Part shown: positions 19,283 to 29,018 of the stretch, piece by piece | Numbering within the stretch: position 1 is the stretch's first letter | How the letters are laid out: each line of letters opens with the position of its first letter | Source: Candidatus Limnocylindrales bacterium | GTDB lineage: Bacteria; Moduliflexota; Moduliflexia; Moduliflexales; JAUQPW01 | Direction: 5' to 3' | Length of the DNA stretch: 64,000 bases | Assembly: GCA_035559535.1 (NCBI GenBank) | Contig: DATMBG010000036.1 | Coordinates: forward strand, 104,747-168,746 | Notes under the pieces: model-generated | What the model was told of the DNA's origin: nothing | Seen by the model: only the letters and a program-made list of their open reading frames with translations | Databases searched by the model: none | Translations under genes and position numbers: made by a program

Positions 19283-20052
19283 GGGTTCCGTCTATATTTC
19301 CTTAAATTTTTGATCAAGATCTCCATATCTTTGGGGAGTTTGGCTTCAAAGGTTATTTCTTTGCCCTCCGTCGGATGCACGATACAGAGACTGCTTGCAT
19401 GGAGAGAAAGTCGGGCCATAAGGGGTCTTTCGGGCTCATCTGATTTAGGCTTGAAACCCCGCTTAAGCTGCGATAGGTATAAAACTCCCCGGTTTCCATA
19501 TATAGGATCCACAGCTAAAGGATATCCAAAAGCTTGCAGGTGAATCCGTAGCTGATGGGTTCGCCCGGTTTTGGGTTGTAACCTGAGCAGCGTAAAACCA
19601 ATAAACCGCTCCATCACCTCATAATCGGTGATAGCCTCCCTCCCTGCTTTAGGATCGATGCGCATCACTCCCTTTTTTTGGGGATCTGTTCCAATGGGGA
19701 GTTGGATGGTCCCCCGATCCTCCTTCACAACCCCTTCTACCACCCCTACATAGATTTTTTTTACCTCCCTGCGGAGAAATTGCTGGCATAACCTAGAATG
19801 GGCCTGGGCTGTCTTTGCAAAAATCACAACTCCACTGGTATCCCGATCAATTCGGTGGACTATCCTTACTTTTTCAGGTAAAGGGGAACCTGAAGGAACA
19901 GAAGAGGAACCGAGATATTCATTGACCCTTGCAAACAGGGTATCTTCCTCTTTATTCCATCGCCCTGGAATAACCGGAAGCCCCGCCGGTTTATCTACCA
20001 CGATAAGTTGGGAGTCTTCAAAAATAACACGGATTTCAGAATGAGACCTCAT
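19279..20052 (-). CDS. RluA-family RNA pseudouridine synthase
   Basis: A 257-residue enzyme that isomerises uridine in rRNA or tRNA. The catalytic motif HRIDRDTSG is at 66-74 with Asp69 as the nucleophile. VVDKPAGLPV, KTGRTHQLRIHL and LHA near the C-terminus complete the family pattern. There is no S4 domain at the N-terminus, so it resembles RluA/TruC more than RluC or RluD. It shares an ATGA overlap with the nucleotidase gene downstream. The target position cannot be deduced. Confidence 0.9.
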   Translation of the reverse strand: MRSHSEIRVIFEDSQLIVVDKPAGLPVIPGRWNKEEDTLFARVNEYLGSSSVPSGSPLPEKVRIVHRIDRDTSGVVIFAKTAQAHSRLCQQFLRREVKKIYVGVVEGVVKEDRGTIQLPIGTDPQKKGVMRIDPKAGREAITDYEVMERFIGFTLLRLQPKTGRTHQLRIHLQAFGYPLAVDPIYGNRGVLYLSQLKRGFKPKSDEPERPLMARLSLHASSLCIVHPTEGKEITFEAKLPKDMEILIKNLRKYRRNP

Positions 20053-20440
20053 TCTTTTACCAAACTTTTCACTGGACAGATGTGTCTAATTTTAATAAGC
20101 TTTGTATGGTTTACAAATAACATGTATACCTTTTTTAATGAAGAAGGTCAAGTCCCTTCCCAAAGGGTTAAAGTAAAAAAATAATCATACGTGTTTACTA
20201 TACTTTTATATTTTTACTTTTTTTCATAAGTTATTGATTTTGTTTATCCAGGAAGGGTCAAGAAAAGTGTGGGAGTATAGGTGTAAATTCTCCTATCCTC
20301 CCATCCCCCCATACGCCCACACTCCCATACTTTTCTTTTCATGGCTTTTCGTGGCGTAAGGGCTAAAAAATGCAAAAGTAGAGCAAAAAAGTACCCGGTC
20401 CAGGTTTCCTGGAAACGACACACAGAGGGGAGAGATCGTT
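20053..20440. other. Divergent intergenic region upstream of the chemoreceptor gene
   Basis: This 388-bp gap starts AT-rich, then carries the dispersed core repeat at 20229-20266 and G-rich/C-rich simple words (20267-20330) that can pair with each other. A GTCCAGG/CCTGG hairpin lies at about 20399-20413 just ahead of the GGGGAGAG ribosome-binding site of the next gene. No gene is seen. Confidence 0.55.
20229..20266 (+). repeat. Dispersed 38-bp repeat, copy A
   Basis: The core AGTTATTGATTTTGTTTATC and the following GAAGGGTCAAGAAAA are shared with copy B at 40185-40222, and the first 29 bases with copy C at 56561-56589 on the minus strand. In each case a tract of G-rich then C-rich short words follows the core. 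Confidence 0.75.
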
Positions 20441-22924
20441 ATGAAAAATAAAAATTTGTTCGGTAAACTTCATAAGAAATTGTTGTTCTTTTTTTTATTG
20501 GTAGGACTTACACCGGTTATTATTGGAGGGATTATTGCCTATTATTATACCACTGGAATATTAAAAGAAAACGTTATCGGCGATTATCAACAATTGGTAG
20601 AAAACTCCGCCGACAGAATCACGATCTTTCTTCAAGAGCGTCTGCATGCCTTACAGGTTTTATCCGATAATCCACTTATTCTTGGAGGCCTGAAATTTCC
20701 GGCGACTCTCCCCCGGGTGAGTGAATTTCTTAAAAGTTATGTGACCAGTTCTGGAAATTACTATCTACTTGCTCTTTTAGACGAAAACAGAAACGTTCTG
20801 GCCTCCAGCGAGACGACCCTTCAAACCGGAGAAATTTCAGAATTTCATCTGGATACCCGGGTGGGAGATTTTTACCCCTCTCCCCTTATTCAGAAACTGT
20901 TTCCCGATAGCAAAGGTTACACGTTAACCTTTTCCATCCCCATTACGAAGATTCAGGAAAAAGGAGGTTACCTGGTAGCTTTTTTGAAGTGGAGTAAAAT
21001 AACTGAGAAAGTCAATGAGCTAAAGGCCACCCAATCCGAGCCCATCTGGATCCTTAACCAACAGGGCACTTACATCCTGCACCGGGATGAAAATAAAATC
21101 TGGAAGGAGCAAATTCCAGATGGGATTTCCACCCAACTGAAAAAGAACCGTAATGGCTATTACATCGAAAAGGGAGAGTTGACGGTTTATATGCAGGATT
21201 TGAGTTATCAAGATTTAGGGGATTTAGGATGGACGGTTGGGATTTCCAAATCCCTGGCAACGGTTTTGGCCCCTGCCGAAGGAGTGAAATGGAGAATGTC
21301 AGGAGTGGTTTTGATCGCAGCCATTGGAGTTACTCTTCTAGCTCTTTTGATTGCCAGCGGTTTGTCCAGGCCGATCGTTTCCATGACGCAGGAGGTTCGG
21401 GCTTTTGTAGGAAGCACCATTCAGGATATAAATACCCAAAAGGGGGATGAGATTTCCATCCTGGCCGCTTCCCTCCGGGCCCTTATAGAATACCTGAAAG
21501 ATATGGCAGCGGTGGCAACCCGGATCTCTCAAGGGGATTTAGACCTTCAAGTCGAGCCGAGATCTCAGCATGACACACTGGGGCATTCCTTTGCTCAGAT
21601 GACCCAGTATTTGAAAAAGATGGCGGAGGTTGCCGATAAACTGGCCCGTGGGGACCTCTCCCAGGACGTTCATCCTAAATCTGAAAAAGATGTTTTAGGC
21701 CTTTCTTTTAAGAATATGATCTCTCAGTTGAGAGAACTTGTCTCCCAGATTCAACGTAATGCCGATCAGGTGAGATTAATCAGCACAGAGATTCTGACCA
21801 GATCTGATGAAGATTTAAAAACGGTGGAGAATATTACCTCTTCTGCTGAAGAAACCTCCTCGGCCATGGCCGAAATGGGAGCCAGTGTGGAAGAGGTTGC
21901 CGAAAATACCCAGACGCTTTTTGCGGCTACCGAAGAGATTTCCTCTGCCGTCGAACAAATGTTCGGTTCTATTCAGCAGGTTAATCAGAACTCGGAAAAA
22001 CTTTCTGAATTGTCCGAGACCACAGCGGCAGCCATGAATCAGATGGTCCGCTCGGTGGAAAGGGTTGCTAAAAATGCAGAAGACTTCAAGCAGTTCTATC
22101 AAAAAACTGCCGAAATTGCCGTACAGGGCCAGGTTTCGGTACAACAGGTAATAAATAGCATGGATAAAATCCGTCAGGCAGTGGCCTCGGCGACCCAAAC
22201 GATTCAGAATCTGGAAACCAAATCCCAGGAGATTGGAACCATTCTGGATGTGATCGATGGGATAGCGGATCAAACGGCACTGCTGGCTTTAAACGCCTCA
22301 ATCCTGGCAGCCCAGGCTGGAGAACATGGAAGAGGTTTTGCCGTGGTGGCAGATGAAATTAAAGAACTGGCCAACCGGGTAGCCGTATCTACGAAAGAGA
22401 TTACCGGGATTATCCAGGGAGTACAGAAGCAGTCCCTGGAAGCCGTGCAGGAGATCCGAGAGGGGAATCAGGAAGTAGATGAAGGGGTGAAATTGGTTCA
22501 TCAAGCGGGACAGGCTCTGGATCGAATTACTTCGAGTGCAAAGAACTCATTGTCTGCTGCCAGTGAGATCGCTCAGGCGATCCAGGAACAAAAGGAGTCT
22601 ACCCAGAAAGTTATGGTATCCATGGAAGAAGTCACGGAGCGGATTGCAGAGATCAATCGTGCGACCCAGGAACAGGAAAAAGGAGGATCTCAAATTCTAC
22701 ATGCAGTGGAAGGCGTGCGGAGCCTGGCAGAACAGGTAAAGCGGGCAACTTTGGAACAAACAAAGGGAGCCGGCCAGGTGAATCTGGCCATGGATGAGGT
22801 AAAACATCATATTTTGCAAAGCACTGCCAATGCCCGAGATTCTGCTCGAGCCGCCGAAGAGCTTTCTTCTCAGGCAGAAGCCCTGCGCCGGTTAATGGAT
22901 CGGTTTATACTCACTCCGGAATAA
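20441..22924 (+). CDS. Methyl-accepting chemotaxis protein
   Basis: An 827-residue inner-membrane chemoreceptor. One transmembrane helix lies at about 12-36, a periplasmic sensor of double-Cache type at about 37-280, a second transmembrane helix at about 287-309, then HAMP-like segments (two in tandem, each with ISQGDLDL or LARGDLSQ) and a long cytoplasmic signalling coiled coil. The highly conserved hairpin tip reads IADQTALLALNASILAAQ followed by AGEHGRGFAVVADEIKELA. No CheA, CheW or other che gene is in the window. AGGGGAGAG precedes the ATG. Ligand unknown. Confidence 0.93.
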   Translation: MKNKNLFGKLHKKLLFFFLLVGLTPVIIGGIIAYYYTTGILKENVIGDYQQLVENSADRITIFLQERLHALQVLSDNPLILGGLKFPATLPRVSEFLKSYVTSSGNYYLLALLDENRNVLASSETTLQTGEISEFHLDTRVGDFYPSPLIQKLFPDSKGYTLTFSIPITKIQEKGGYLVAFLKWSKITEKVNELKATQSEPIWILNQQGTYILHRDENKIWKEQIPDGISTQLKKNRNGYYIEKGELTVYMQDLSYQDLGDLGWTVGISKSLATVLAPAEGVKWRMSGVVLIAAIGVTLLALLIASGLSRPIVSMTQEVRAFVGSTIQDINTQKGDEISILAASLRALIEYLKDMAAVATRISQGDLDLQVEPRSQHDTLGHSFAQMTQYLKKMAEVADKLARGDLSQDVHPKSEKDVLGLSFKNMISQLRELVSQIQRNADQVRLISTEILTRSDEDLKTVENITSSAEETSSAMAEMGASVEEVAENTQTLFAATEEISSAVEQMFGSIQQVNQNSEKLSELSETTAAAMNQMVRSVERVAKNAEDFKQFYQKTAEIAVQGQVSVQQVINSMDKIRQAVASATQTIQNLETKSQEIGTILDVIDGIADQTALLALNASILAAQAGEHGRGFAVVADEIKELANRVAVSTKEITGIIQGVQKQSLEAVQEIREGNQEVDEGVKLVHQAGQALDRITSSAKNSLSAASEIAQAIQEQKESTQKVMVSMEEVTERIAEINRATQEQEKGGSQILHAVEGVRSLAEQVKRATLEQTKGAGQVNLAMDEVKHHILQSTANARDSARAAEELSSQAEALRRLMDRFILTPE

Positions 22925-23371
22925 GGGAAGATTTCTTTTATCCCAAGATTAAAATGTAAACAAACATGATACCCTGAAGGTCTTTTTCTTTCCAGGAGTT
23001 AGTCCAGGATTGTCATATGGAAAACCTTTTGTCAAGACTTATCCACCATTTATTACCATCTAAAATGAATAAGCTACCTTTAGGATGTAAATAGGATATA
23101 AAATCCGTAAGAGGAAAGTGATAAGAAATTTTACCCCTCCCTTTTTTCTAACCGAATTGCCTTCAACATTTGTTTTTCATTTTTATTATAAATACAAAAC
23201 GTAGGCTTAAGGATCCTTCTAACCGTCGGGATTTTTTACAATTTACTCAACCTATAGGCTGAAAAAGAAGATTTTTTTCTTCCCACTTTACAAAATCTGT
23301 AAAACGAATTACTCAATAAAATCAATGGGTTAGATAGAGCATCTAAAAAATATTCAGAAAATTTATAATTT

Positions 23372-23387
23372 TGGCATAATTATAGCA
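23372..23387 (+). promoter_or_regulatory. Sigma-54-type -24/-12 promoter match
   Basis: TGGCATAATTATAGCA has GG and GC separated by exactly 10 bases and keeps TGGCA at -24 and GCA at -12. It points towards the glycan locus, but the first start codon is 333 bases away. A PrsR-type sigma-54 activator is encoded in the window. Confidence 0.4.
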
Positions 23388-23411
23388 TATTTAAGTTATA
23401 GCATATTTAAT
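23380..23411. repeat. Tandem duplication of a 16-bp unit
   Basis: TTATAGCATATTTAAG at 23380-23395 is followed directly by TTATAGCATATTTAAT at 23396-23411, one mismatch. The first unit overlaps the -12 half of the sigma-54-like promoter. Confidence 0.8.
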
Positions 23412-23719
23412 AGTTTTACTTTCCTTTTTATCTTCCCTTTTCCTTTGCTCATTTTTACAGATTAATTTTAATAAAATAGTTCTAATTAAGATATAATATT
23501 GATGTTTTGAAAAATTTTAACTTAGGATATAGATTTAAGGGTATACCTGTTTAGGTTAAACATATTTTTACGGTTTTTTTCACAAATTAATATAGCTCAG
23601 TAAAAGCCTTTTGGAGTTTCTCTCAGGGTTGGGAAGCCATTCAATTTAAGTTGCTTGCTTGAAGCAGGTCTCCGCAGTGCCACTAATCCAGGCTTTATCG
23701 CTGTAAACAGTTTATAGAC

Positions 23720-24496
23720 ATGCAAGAAAAAGATATCCAACCATTTATCATCCTTCCTACCTACAACGAGCGGGAAAACATTCACCCTTTAGTTCAGCGG
23801 ATTATAGAAGTCGATCCCCGGTTTTGTATCCTCATTATAGACGATAACTCACCGGATGGAACTGGTAAATTAGCCGACGAGCTGGCAGAGAAATTTCATC
23901 AGGTCCATACTCTCCATCGAAAAACCAAAATGGGATTGGGAACGGCGTATATAACCGGGTTTAAGTACGCTTTAAGCCAAGGGGCAGAGTATATCTTCGA
24001 GATGGATGCCGATTTTTCCCATGACCCCTCCTATCTTCCTCAATTCCTGGAAGCCATACAGGATTCGGATCTGGTGATCGGTAGCCGATATATAAATGGG
24101 ATACGGGTTGAAGGATGGAGATTTCGACGCCTGCTGATGAGCAAGCTTGCCAACATGTATGCTTCTTATATCATGGTTCAGCCTATCTGGGACTTTACCA
24201 GTGGATTTCGGTGCTATCGCAGAGCGGTTCTTGAAAGGATTAACTTCGATGAGATTCATTCCGATGGCTATGCCTTTCAGATTGAGATGGTTTATCACGT
24301 TTTAAAAAACGGCTTTAAAGTCAAGGAAATTCCTATTCTATTTCGGGAGCGAAAACATGGATATTCTAAAATTTCAAGGAAGATCGTCTGGGAAGCCTTT
24401 TGGACGGTTTTAAAACTTCGGGCTCCCCTCAAAGTGATCCTCTACCATGCCAGGGAATTTTTCAAGGATGATAAAGAGACCCTCTTCAACAGGTAA
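23720..24496 (+). CDS. Polyprenol-phosphate sugar synthase (DPM1-like GT2)
   Basis: A 258-residue glycosyltransferase of family 2, similar to dolichol-phosphate mannose synthase. It shows LPTYNERENI, the nucleotide-binding IIDDNSPDGT, the metal-binding MDADFSHDP and the SRYINGIRVEGW segment. There is no C-terminal membrane domain, so it is a soluble enzyme acting at the membrane. It probably loads a sugar onto polyprenyl phosphate; the GT-C-like protein next door could use that lipid-linked sugar as donor. The genes overlap, which supports this pairing. Confidence 0.88.
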   Translation: MQEKDIQPFIILPTYNERENIHPLVQRIIEVDPRFCILIIDDNSPDGTGKLADELAEKFHQVHTLHRKTKMGLGTAYITGFKYALSQGAEYIFEMDADFSHDPSYLPQFLEAIQDSDLVIGSRYINGIRVEGWRFRRLLMSKLANMYASYIMVQPIWDFTSGFRCYRRAVLERINFDEIHSDGYAFQIEMVYHVLKNGFKVKEIPILFRERKHGYSKISRKIVWEAFWTVLKLRAPLKVILYHAREFFKDDKETLFNR

Positions 24497-26018
24497 CTTT
24501 GTGGGTACTTTTCTATTGTCCTTTTTTACTTACCTGTGGACTTTGGCTCCCACCGTTATCTGGGGGGATAGCGCAGGTTTTGCCCTGGAAGTTCGTAGGT
24601 CCTCTTTAAGGATTGGTACGGCCAGTGATCATCCTCTTTATATTTTATTGGGACGTATTTTTGCCAGGTTACCTGGAGAATTAGCCTGGAATCTGAATTT
24701 ACTCTCTGCCCTCTTCGGAGCCCTGACGGTTGCTTTTATTTATGCAATTACCTTTAAACTAACCCATTCTCCCTCAGCCGGATGGACCGCTGCAACTGCC
24801 CTCTGCTTTTCCCATGCATTCTGGCTTCATGCCGTCATCACCGAGGTCTATACTTTACATGCCTTTTTCGTAGCTTTATTGATTTACTTGCTTCTGGTAT
24901 GGCGAGAGCATCCTCAGACAAATTACTGGCTTTATCTCATAGGTTTCACTCTGCTGTTGGGGCTTACCAACCACCTGATTCTGGCTTCCCTCCTGCCGGC
25001 TTTAATTTACTTTATTGTGGTCACAGACCCCTCCCGAATTTTTAGTAAAAAAGGGGTTGTGAAGATGATAGGCTTTTGGGGTGTGGCCTTTCTCCTGTTT
25101 TTGATTTTCCCGGGAAGTTTTATAACCACCATCCAGAAATTATGGTTTGGTCCACCTCCTATTTATCACTATTTTACCTTCCCCGAAGGAAACATCCTGA
25201 TCAAGGAAGTCCTATTCTACTTTCTCTATTTAATGTATCAGTTTCCCTGGATTGGTTTTATCCTTGGTTTTTGGGGAATAAAAAGCCTGTTAGAAGTAGA
25301 TGTGAAGACCGGGATTTTCCTGCTTCTGGCCATGGGGATCAACGGCCTGTTTTTTATAAAAACCACGGCATGGCCGAGTTTGGGTTCTACAAAGTATACC
25401 TTTTACATCTCTGATTATGTCATATTCTCTCTTTTTATAGGTTACGGAACCTTTGCCATAGTGTGGAAGTATGGAAAGTTTGGAAAGGGGTATAAAAAGA
25501 GGAAGACAGGTGGAAGGTTACAACCTTTTGACATCTCCGGATTCCTACCTCTCTTCCTCATCCTGGCGATCGTTGCTGCGCCTCTTCTAACTTACAACCT
25601 GACTCCTTATCTGGTAAAAAGCCTGCATATAGATCTTTTACACGCCCGGGAAATCCCTTTTAGGGATAATACCGCTTTTTTTCTGAATCCAGGCAAACGT
25701 GGAGAATATGGTGCCAGAAGGTTCGGTGAAGAAGCCCTGCGAGTTGTCAAACCCGATGCTATTTTGATTGCAGATTATACTCCCTACACAGTGCTACTCT
25801 ATTTACAGGAGATAGAGGCGCTAAGACCCGATGTAATCATCCTATCCAGTAATTTTTATGGAAGCTTGAAAGATCTGCAACCGATCGTAGCCGAACACTT
25901 TCCTGAACACCCTGTCTACCTGGCGGGTATCAATTCGGGATATTACAAGATCGATAATCTTCAGAAAAACTTTAATCTGGTCCGGGTAGGACCCCTCTTT
26001 GAGGTAACCAAAAAATGA
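24468..26018 (+). CDS. DUF2723 multi-pass membrane protein, probable GT-C glycosyltransferase
   Basis: About 516 residues with roughly ten hydrophobic helices. The N-terminal part (LWTLAPTVIWGDSAGFAL followed by GTASDHPLYILLGR) is the DUF2723 signature; the Asp in WGDS is placed like the catalytic Asp of lipid-sugar-dependent GT-C enzymes. The C-terminal roughly 130 residues form a periplasmic domain. A loop at about 335-350 is Lys/Gly-rich low-complexity sequence. An alternative start is at 24447; here the ATG at 24468 is chosen because GGGA precedes it. It likely transfers a sugar from the product of the upstream DPM1-like enzyme to protein or glycan in the periplasm. Confidence 0.82.
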   Translation: MIKRPSSTGNFVGTFLLSFFTYLWTLAPTVIWGDSAGFALEVRRSSLRIGTASDHPLYILLGRIFARLPGELAWNLNLLSALFGALTVAFIYAITFKLTHSPSAGWTAATALCFSHAFWLHAVITEVYTLHAFFVALLIYLLLVWREHPQTNYWLYLIGFTLLLGLTNHLILASLLPALIYFIVVTDPSRIFSKKGVVKMIGFWGVAFLLFLIFPGSFITTIQKLWFGPPPIYHYFTFPEGNILIKEVLFYFLYLMYQFPWIGFILGFWGIKSLLEVDVKTGIFLLLAMGINGLFFIKTTAWPSLGSTKYTFYISDYVIFSLFIGYGTFAIVWKYGKFGKGYKKRKTGGRLQPFDISGFLPLFLILAIVAAPLLTYNLTPYLVKSLHIDLLHAREIPFRDNTAFFLNPGKRGEYGARRFGEEALRVVKPDAILIADYTPYTVLLYLQEIEALRPDVIILSSNFYGSLKDLQPIVAEHFPEHPVYLAGINSGYYKIDNLQKNFNLVRVGPLFEVTKK

Positions 26019-26866
26019 AAAGAAATCTGGATGAAGGATTGGGTACTGTTTACGAGCGATTCATGTTGAATAACCTTTTTGATGAGCTATTGGCCACCTA
26101 CCCCATCCATAATGTTCTGGAAGTCCCTATTTATGGCATGTCCGGGCTAACCGGGATCAACAGCCTTCATTTTGCGAAAAAAGGTTGTCGGGTGACCCTT
26201 GTGGATAAAGACCAAAACTGGCTTTTAGAAGCTCAAGAATTATGGAAGATGGCCGATTTAAAAGATCAATGTCAACCCATTTATCAAAAAGATCTATCCC
26301 GACTTCCCTTCAAAGAAAATAGTTTCGATCTGGTATGGAACTTTGCAGCCCTCTGGTTTGTAGAACAGGCAGAGTCCTTACTCCGGGATATGATCCGGGT
26401 ATCCTCTAACCTGGTGTTGATAGCGGTTCCTAATCCAGGGCAGCCAGGATATTTTCTACGGAAATATTGCATAGATCCAGACTTTTTCAAACAGGTCGAT
26501 GAAAAATGGGTTCGTAAGGATCGGATTTGTCGGGTTCTGGCATCGGAGAACCTTCAAATCATCCGACAGGGTATTCTGGATATTCCACCCTGGCCGGACA
26601 CCTGCGTCCCCATTAAACACATACTTCAAAAGTTCGGGATTCGTCTGAAAGAGAATCCTTCAACAGGATCCCCGGAAGGAGGCTGGACCTGGAATATCAT
26701 GGATTACTACCTGGGGAGAAATCCTGGGCTTAAGGAAAAGGTGGAACGATTTTCCTTCCTGGAGAAATCTCCTCTTCCTTATTTCTTTAAGGCTTTATGG
26801 GCTCACCATCACTATATACTAGGTAAAAAGCCTTCTTATAAAAGAGCTTTGACGGTTCGTCTTTAA
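26015..26866 (+). CDS. SAM-dependent methyltransferase-like protein
   Basis: A 283-residue protein with a class I methyltransferase fold: motif I region VLEVPIYGMSGLTG, motif II acidic residue in VTLVDKDQNWL, then KDLSRLPFKENSFDLVWNFA as in Methyltransf_11 proteins. Motif I lacks the usual GxGxG spacing, so activity is uncertain. It shares an ATGA overlap with the DUF2723 gene. The substrate may be a glycan or lipid carrier. Confidence 0.72.
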   Translation: MKRNLDEGLGTVYERFMLNNLFDELLATYPIHNVLEVPIYGMSGLTGINSLHFAKKGCRVTLVDKDQNWLLEAQELWKMADLKDQCQPIYQKDLSRLPFKENSFDLVWNFAALWFVEQAESLLRDMIRVSSNLVLIAVPNPGQPGYFLRKYCIDPDFFKQVDEKWVRKDRICRVLASENLQIIRQGILDIPPWPDTCVPIKHILQKFGIRLKENPSTGSPEGGWTWNIMDYYLGRNPGLKEKVERFSFLEKSPLPYFFKALWAHHHYILGKKPSYKRALTVRL

Positions 26867-26952
26867 TAAAAATTGTATAGAGTTATATAAAATATGATAT
26901 ATAGTTATATTATTCCTCTCTAAGATAAACAGGAGAACTTTAGGATTTTAAA

Positions 26953-27921
26953 ATGAAAAACCTGAAAGATCCTATAAAGTATTGCAGCGTGGGGATCATG
27001 GCCCATAATGAGGAGGCCAACATCCATCGTTTGTTGGAGGCTTTATTAAGGCAGAATCTGGAGGGGTATCATATTCAGGAGATAATAGTGGTTGCCAGCG
27101 GGTGCACGGATAATACCGAAGCCCTTGTAAGGGAATTTTGTGGCCAAGATGAGCGGATTAAACTCCTGGTTCAAGAACAGCGGGAGGGAAAGGCCTCAGC
27201 GATCAATCTCTTCCTTCAAGAAGCCAAAGCCGACATCCTGGTTTTAGAAAGTGCCGATACGATTCCTTCTCGGAATGCCATAAAAAATCTCTTAAAACCT
27301 TTCTCAGATCCTAGAGTAGGGATGACGGGAGCTCGATCTCGTCCCATTAACCATTTAAATACCTTTATGGGATATTCCATCAACTTCCTCTGGTGGATGC
27401 ATCACTACCTAGCCCTTAGCAAACCTAAACTGGGTGAGCTGGTCGCTTTCAGGAATGTCATTAAAAGAATCCCATCGGATACGGCGGTTGATGAAGCGGC
27501 CCTGGAAGCCATCTTAGTTAGAGCCGGATATCAAATCCTTTACGTGAAAGATGCTATTGTACGAAATAAGGGTCCAGAAACCATCCGGGATTACCTGACC
27601 CAGCGGCGACGTATCGTTGCAGGACATAAACATCTCTACAGAACCCAGGGATATGCTGTAGCATCCACCGATATCCGGCTGATTCTATCTATTCTTGTGA
27701 AGAAAGTTTATCTTCATTTGGAAATGATCCTTCGGCTTATAAAACAAAGGCGCTTTCATCGCCTGACAAAGTATTTATTCCTCCATCTTCGGCGAGTTCT
27801 TTATATTATCGGAGCTATCTTCCTGGAAATTCTGGGCCAGGGCCTCGGAGCTTATGATTTTTACATTAAAAAGAAAAACCCTTTCATCTGGGATGTGGCC
27901 AGAAGTACAAAGAAAATATGA
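26953..27921 (+). CDS. Family 2 glycosyltransferase
   Basis: A 322-residue GT2 with VGIMAHNEEANI, the nucleotide-binding VVASGCTDNT, EGKASAINLFL and a DXD-like ESADT site. The last third has hydrophobic, basic segments that could lie on or in the inner membrane. Donor and acceptor are unknown. It ends in an ATGA overlap with the radical SAM gene. A GGAG ribosome-binding site lies about 20 bases ahead of the ATG, rather far. Confidence 0.85.
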   Translation: MKNLKDPIKYCSVGIMAHNEEANIHRLLEALLRQNLEGYHIQEIIVVASGCTDNTEALVREFCGQDERIKLLVQEQREGKASAINLFLQEAKADILVLESADTIPSRNAIKNLLKPFSDPRVGMTGARSRPINHLNTFMGYSINFLWWMHHYLALSKPKLGELVAFRNVIKRIPSDTAVDEAALEAILVRAGYQILYVKDAIVRNKGPETIRDYLTQRRRIVAGHKHLYRTQGYAVASTDIRLILSILVKKVYLHLEMILRLIKQRRFHRLTKYLFLHLRRVLYIIGAIFLEILGQGLGAYDFYIKKKNPFIWDVARSTKKI

Positions 27922-29018
27922 TGAAAACCAACTTATTTTCTAAAATTTTGAGGTACCCCCTCTTTAGAAAATTCGGGTTCCCCAATACCCTTCCGGTTAA
28001 TTTAACTGTCAGCATTTTGTACTCATGTAACGCCCGATGCCAGACCTGTAACATTTATAAAAAACGGGTTGATAATCTTACGGTCGAAGAATACGACAGG
28101 ATCTTCAAATCCCTGGGTAAAGCGCCATTTTGGTTTACCATTAGCGGGGGAGAACCTTTCTTGAGGAAAGATATTGTGGAAATCTGTCGGCGTGCTTACC
28201 GGCACTGTAAGCCGGGTATCATTAATATTCCCACCAACGGGATTCTTTATCGGTTTATTCCGGATAGGGTGGAACAGATCGCAAAGAGTTGTCCGGATAG
28301 CCAGATCATCATTAATCTTTCTCTGGATGAAATCGGTGAGCGGCATGATGAAATTCGGGGTTATAAAAATAACTACCAACTGGCCTTAAAAACCTACCAG
28401 CAACTTAAAAATCTCGATTATCCCAATTTAACCCTGGGGATTCACACGGTTCTATCCAAATATAACGTCCATAACATTTTCCCTATCTATCATGAATTGG
28501 ACCGACTGGAGCCAAACTCTTATATCACAGAAATAGCAGAGGAGCGGATGGAGTTGGATACGGTTGGGTTGGATATTACCCCTTCCTATGAGGAATATGC
28601 CCAGGCAGTGGATTTTCTCACCAAAGAAATTGAAAAGAAGCAGTCTATCTCGGGTACTTCGATTTTCCATATTTCCAAGATTACCCAGGCTTTTCGGCTA
28701 GAATACTATCAGTTGGTAAAACAGATTTTGTTGAAGAAAACCCAGGTGATTCCCTGTTATGCCGGTTGGGCTTCTGCCCATATAGCCCCGGATGGAAATG
28801 TGTGGACTTGCTGTATTCGGGCCGAGAGCATAGGAAATCTTCGGGAATATGACTATGATTTCAAGAAAGTATGGTCTAGCCCAAAGGCTGAAGAACTCAG
28901 GGCCAGTATTCGAAATAAGGAATGTTATTGTCCATTGGCCAATGCCAGTTACACCAATATGTTATGTTCTGGAAGGACCATAACCCGGGTAATCTGGCGA
29001 ATTCTGAAATGGATATAG
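27918..29018 (+). CDS. Radical SAM protein with SPASM-like C-terminal Cys cluster
   Basis: A 366-residue radical SAM enzyme. The 4Fe-4S cluster motif CNARCQTCNIY (CX3CX2C) lies near residue 35 and ISGGEPFLRKDI follows as the SAM-binding GGE motif. The C-terminus has further Cys (IPCYAGWAS, WTCCIR, KECYCPLANAS), like a SPASM auxiliary cluster domain. Such enzymes modify peptides or sugars in secondary or surface-glycan loci; the reaction cannot be predicted here. It overlaps the genes on both sides, so it is an integral part of the operon. Confidence 0.87.
   Translation: MMKTNLFSKILRYPLFRKFGFPNTLPVNLTVSILYSCNARCQTCNIYKKRVDNLTVEEYDRIFKSLGKAPFWFTISGGEPFLRKDIVEICRRAYRHCKPGIINIPTNGILYRFIPDRVEQIAKSCPDSQIIINLSLDEIGERHDEIRGYKNNYQLALKTYQQLKNLDYPNLTLGIHTVLSKYNVHNIFPIYHELDRLEPNSYITEIAEERMELDTVGLDITPSYEEYAQAVDFLTKEIEKKQSISGTSIFHISKITQAFRLEYYQLVKQILLKKTQVIPCYAGWASAHIAPDGNVWTCCIRAESIGNLREYDYDFKKVWSSPKAEELRASIRNKECYCPLANASYTNMLCSGRTITRVIWRILKWI

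Larger units (their letters stand above)
22925..23719. other. AT-rich intergenic region ahead of the glycan locus
   Basis: This 795-bp gap is distinctly AT-rich and holds no recognisable gene. It contains a sigma-54-type promoter match at 23372-23387 and a 16-bp tandem duplication at 23380-23411. It probably includes the promoter and leader of the glycan locus that begins at 23720. Confidence 0.6.

Noticed and set aside
20341-20440. Possible c-di-GMP riboswitch ahead of the chemoreceptor
   Set aside because: Only a small GTCCAGG/CCTGG hairpin and loosely similar words; the conserved core of GEMM riboswitches could not be aligned.
23588-23700. tRNA-like start (TATAGCTCAG) ahead of the glycan locus
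   Set aside because: No matching acceptor stem, anticodon arm or GTTCRANNC T-loop follows at the right distance.
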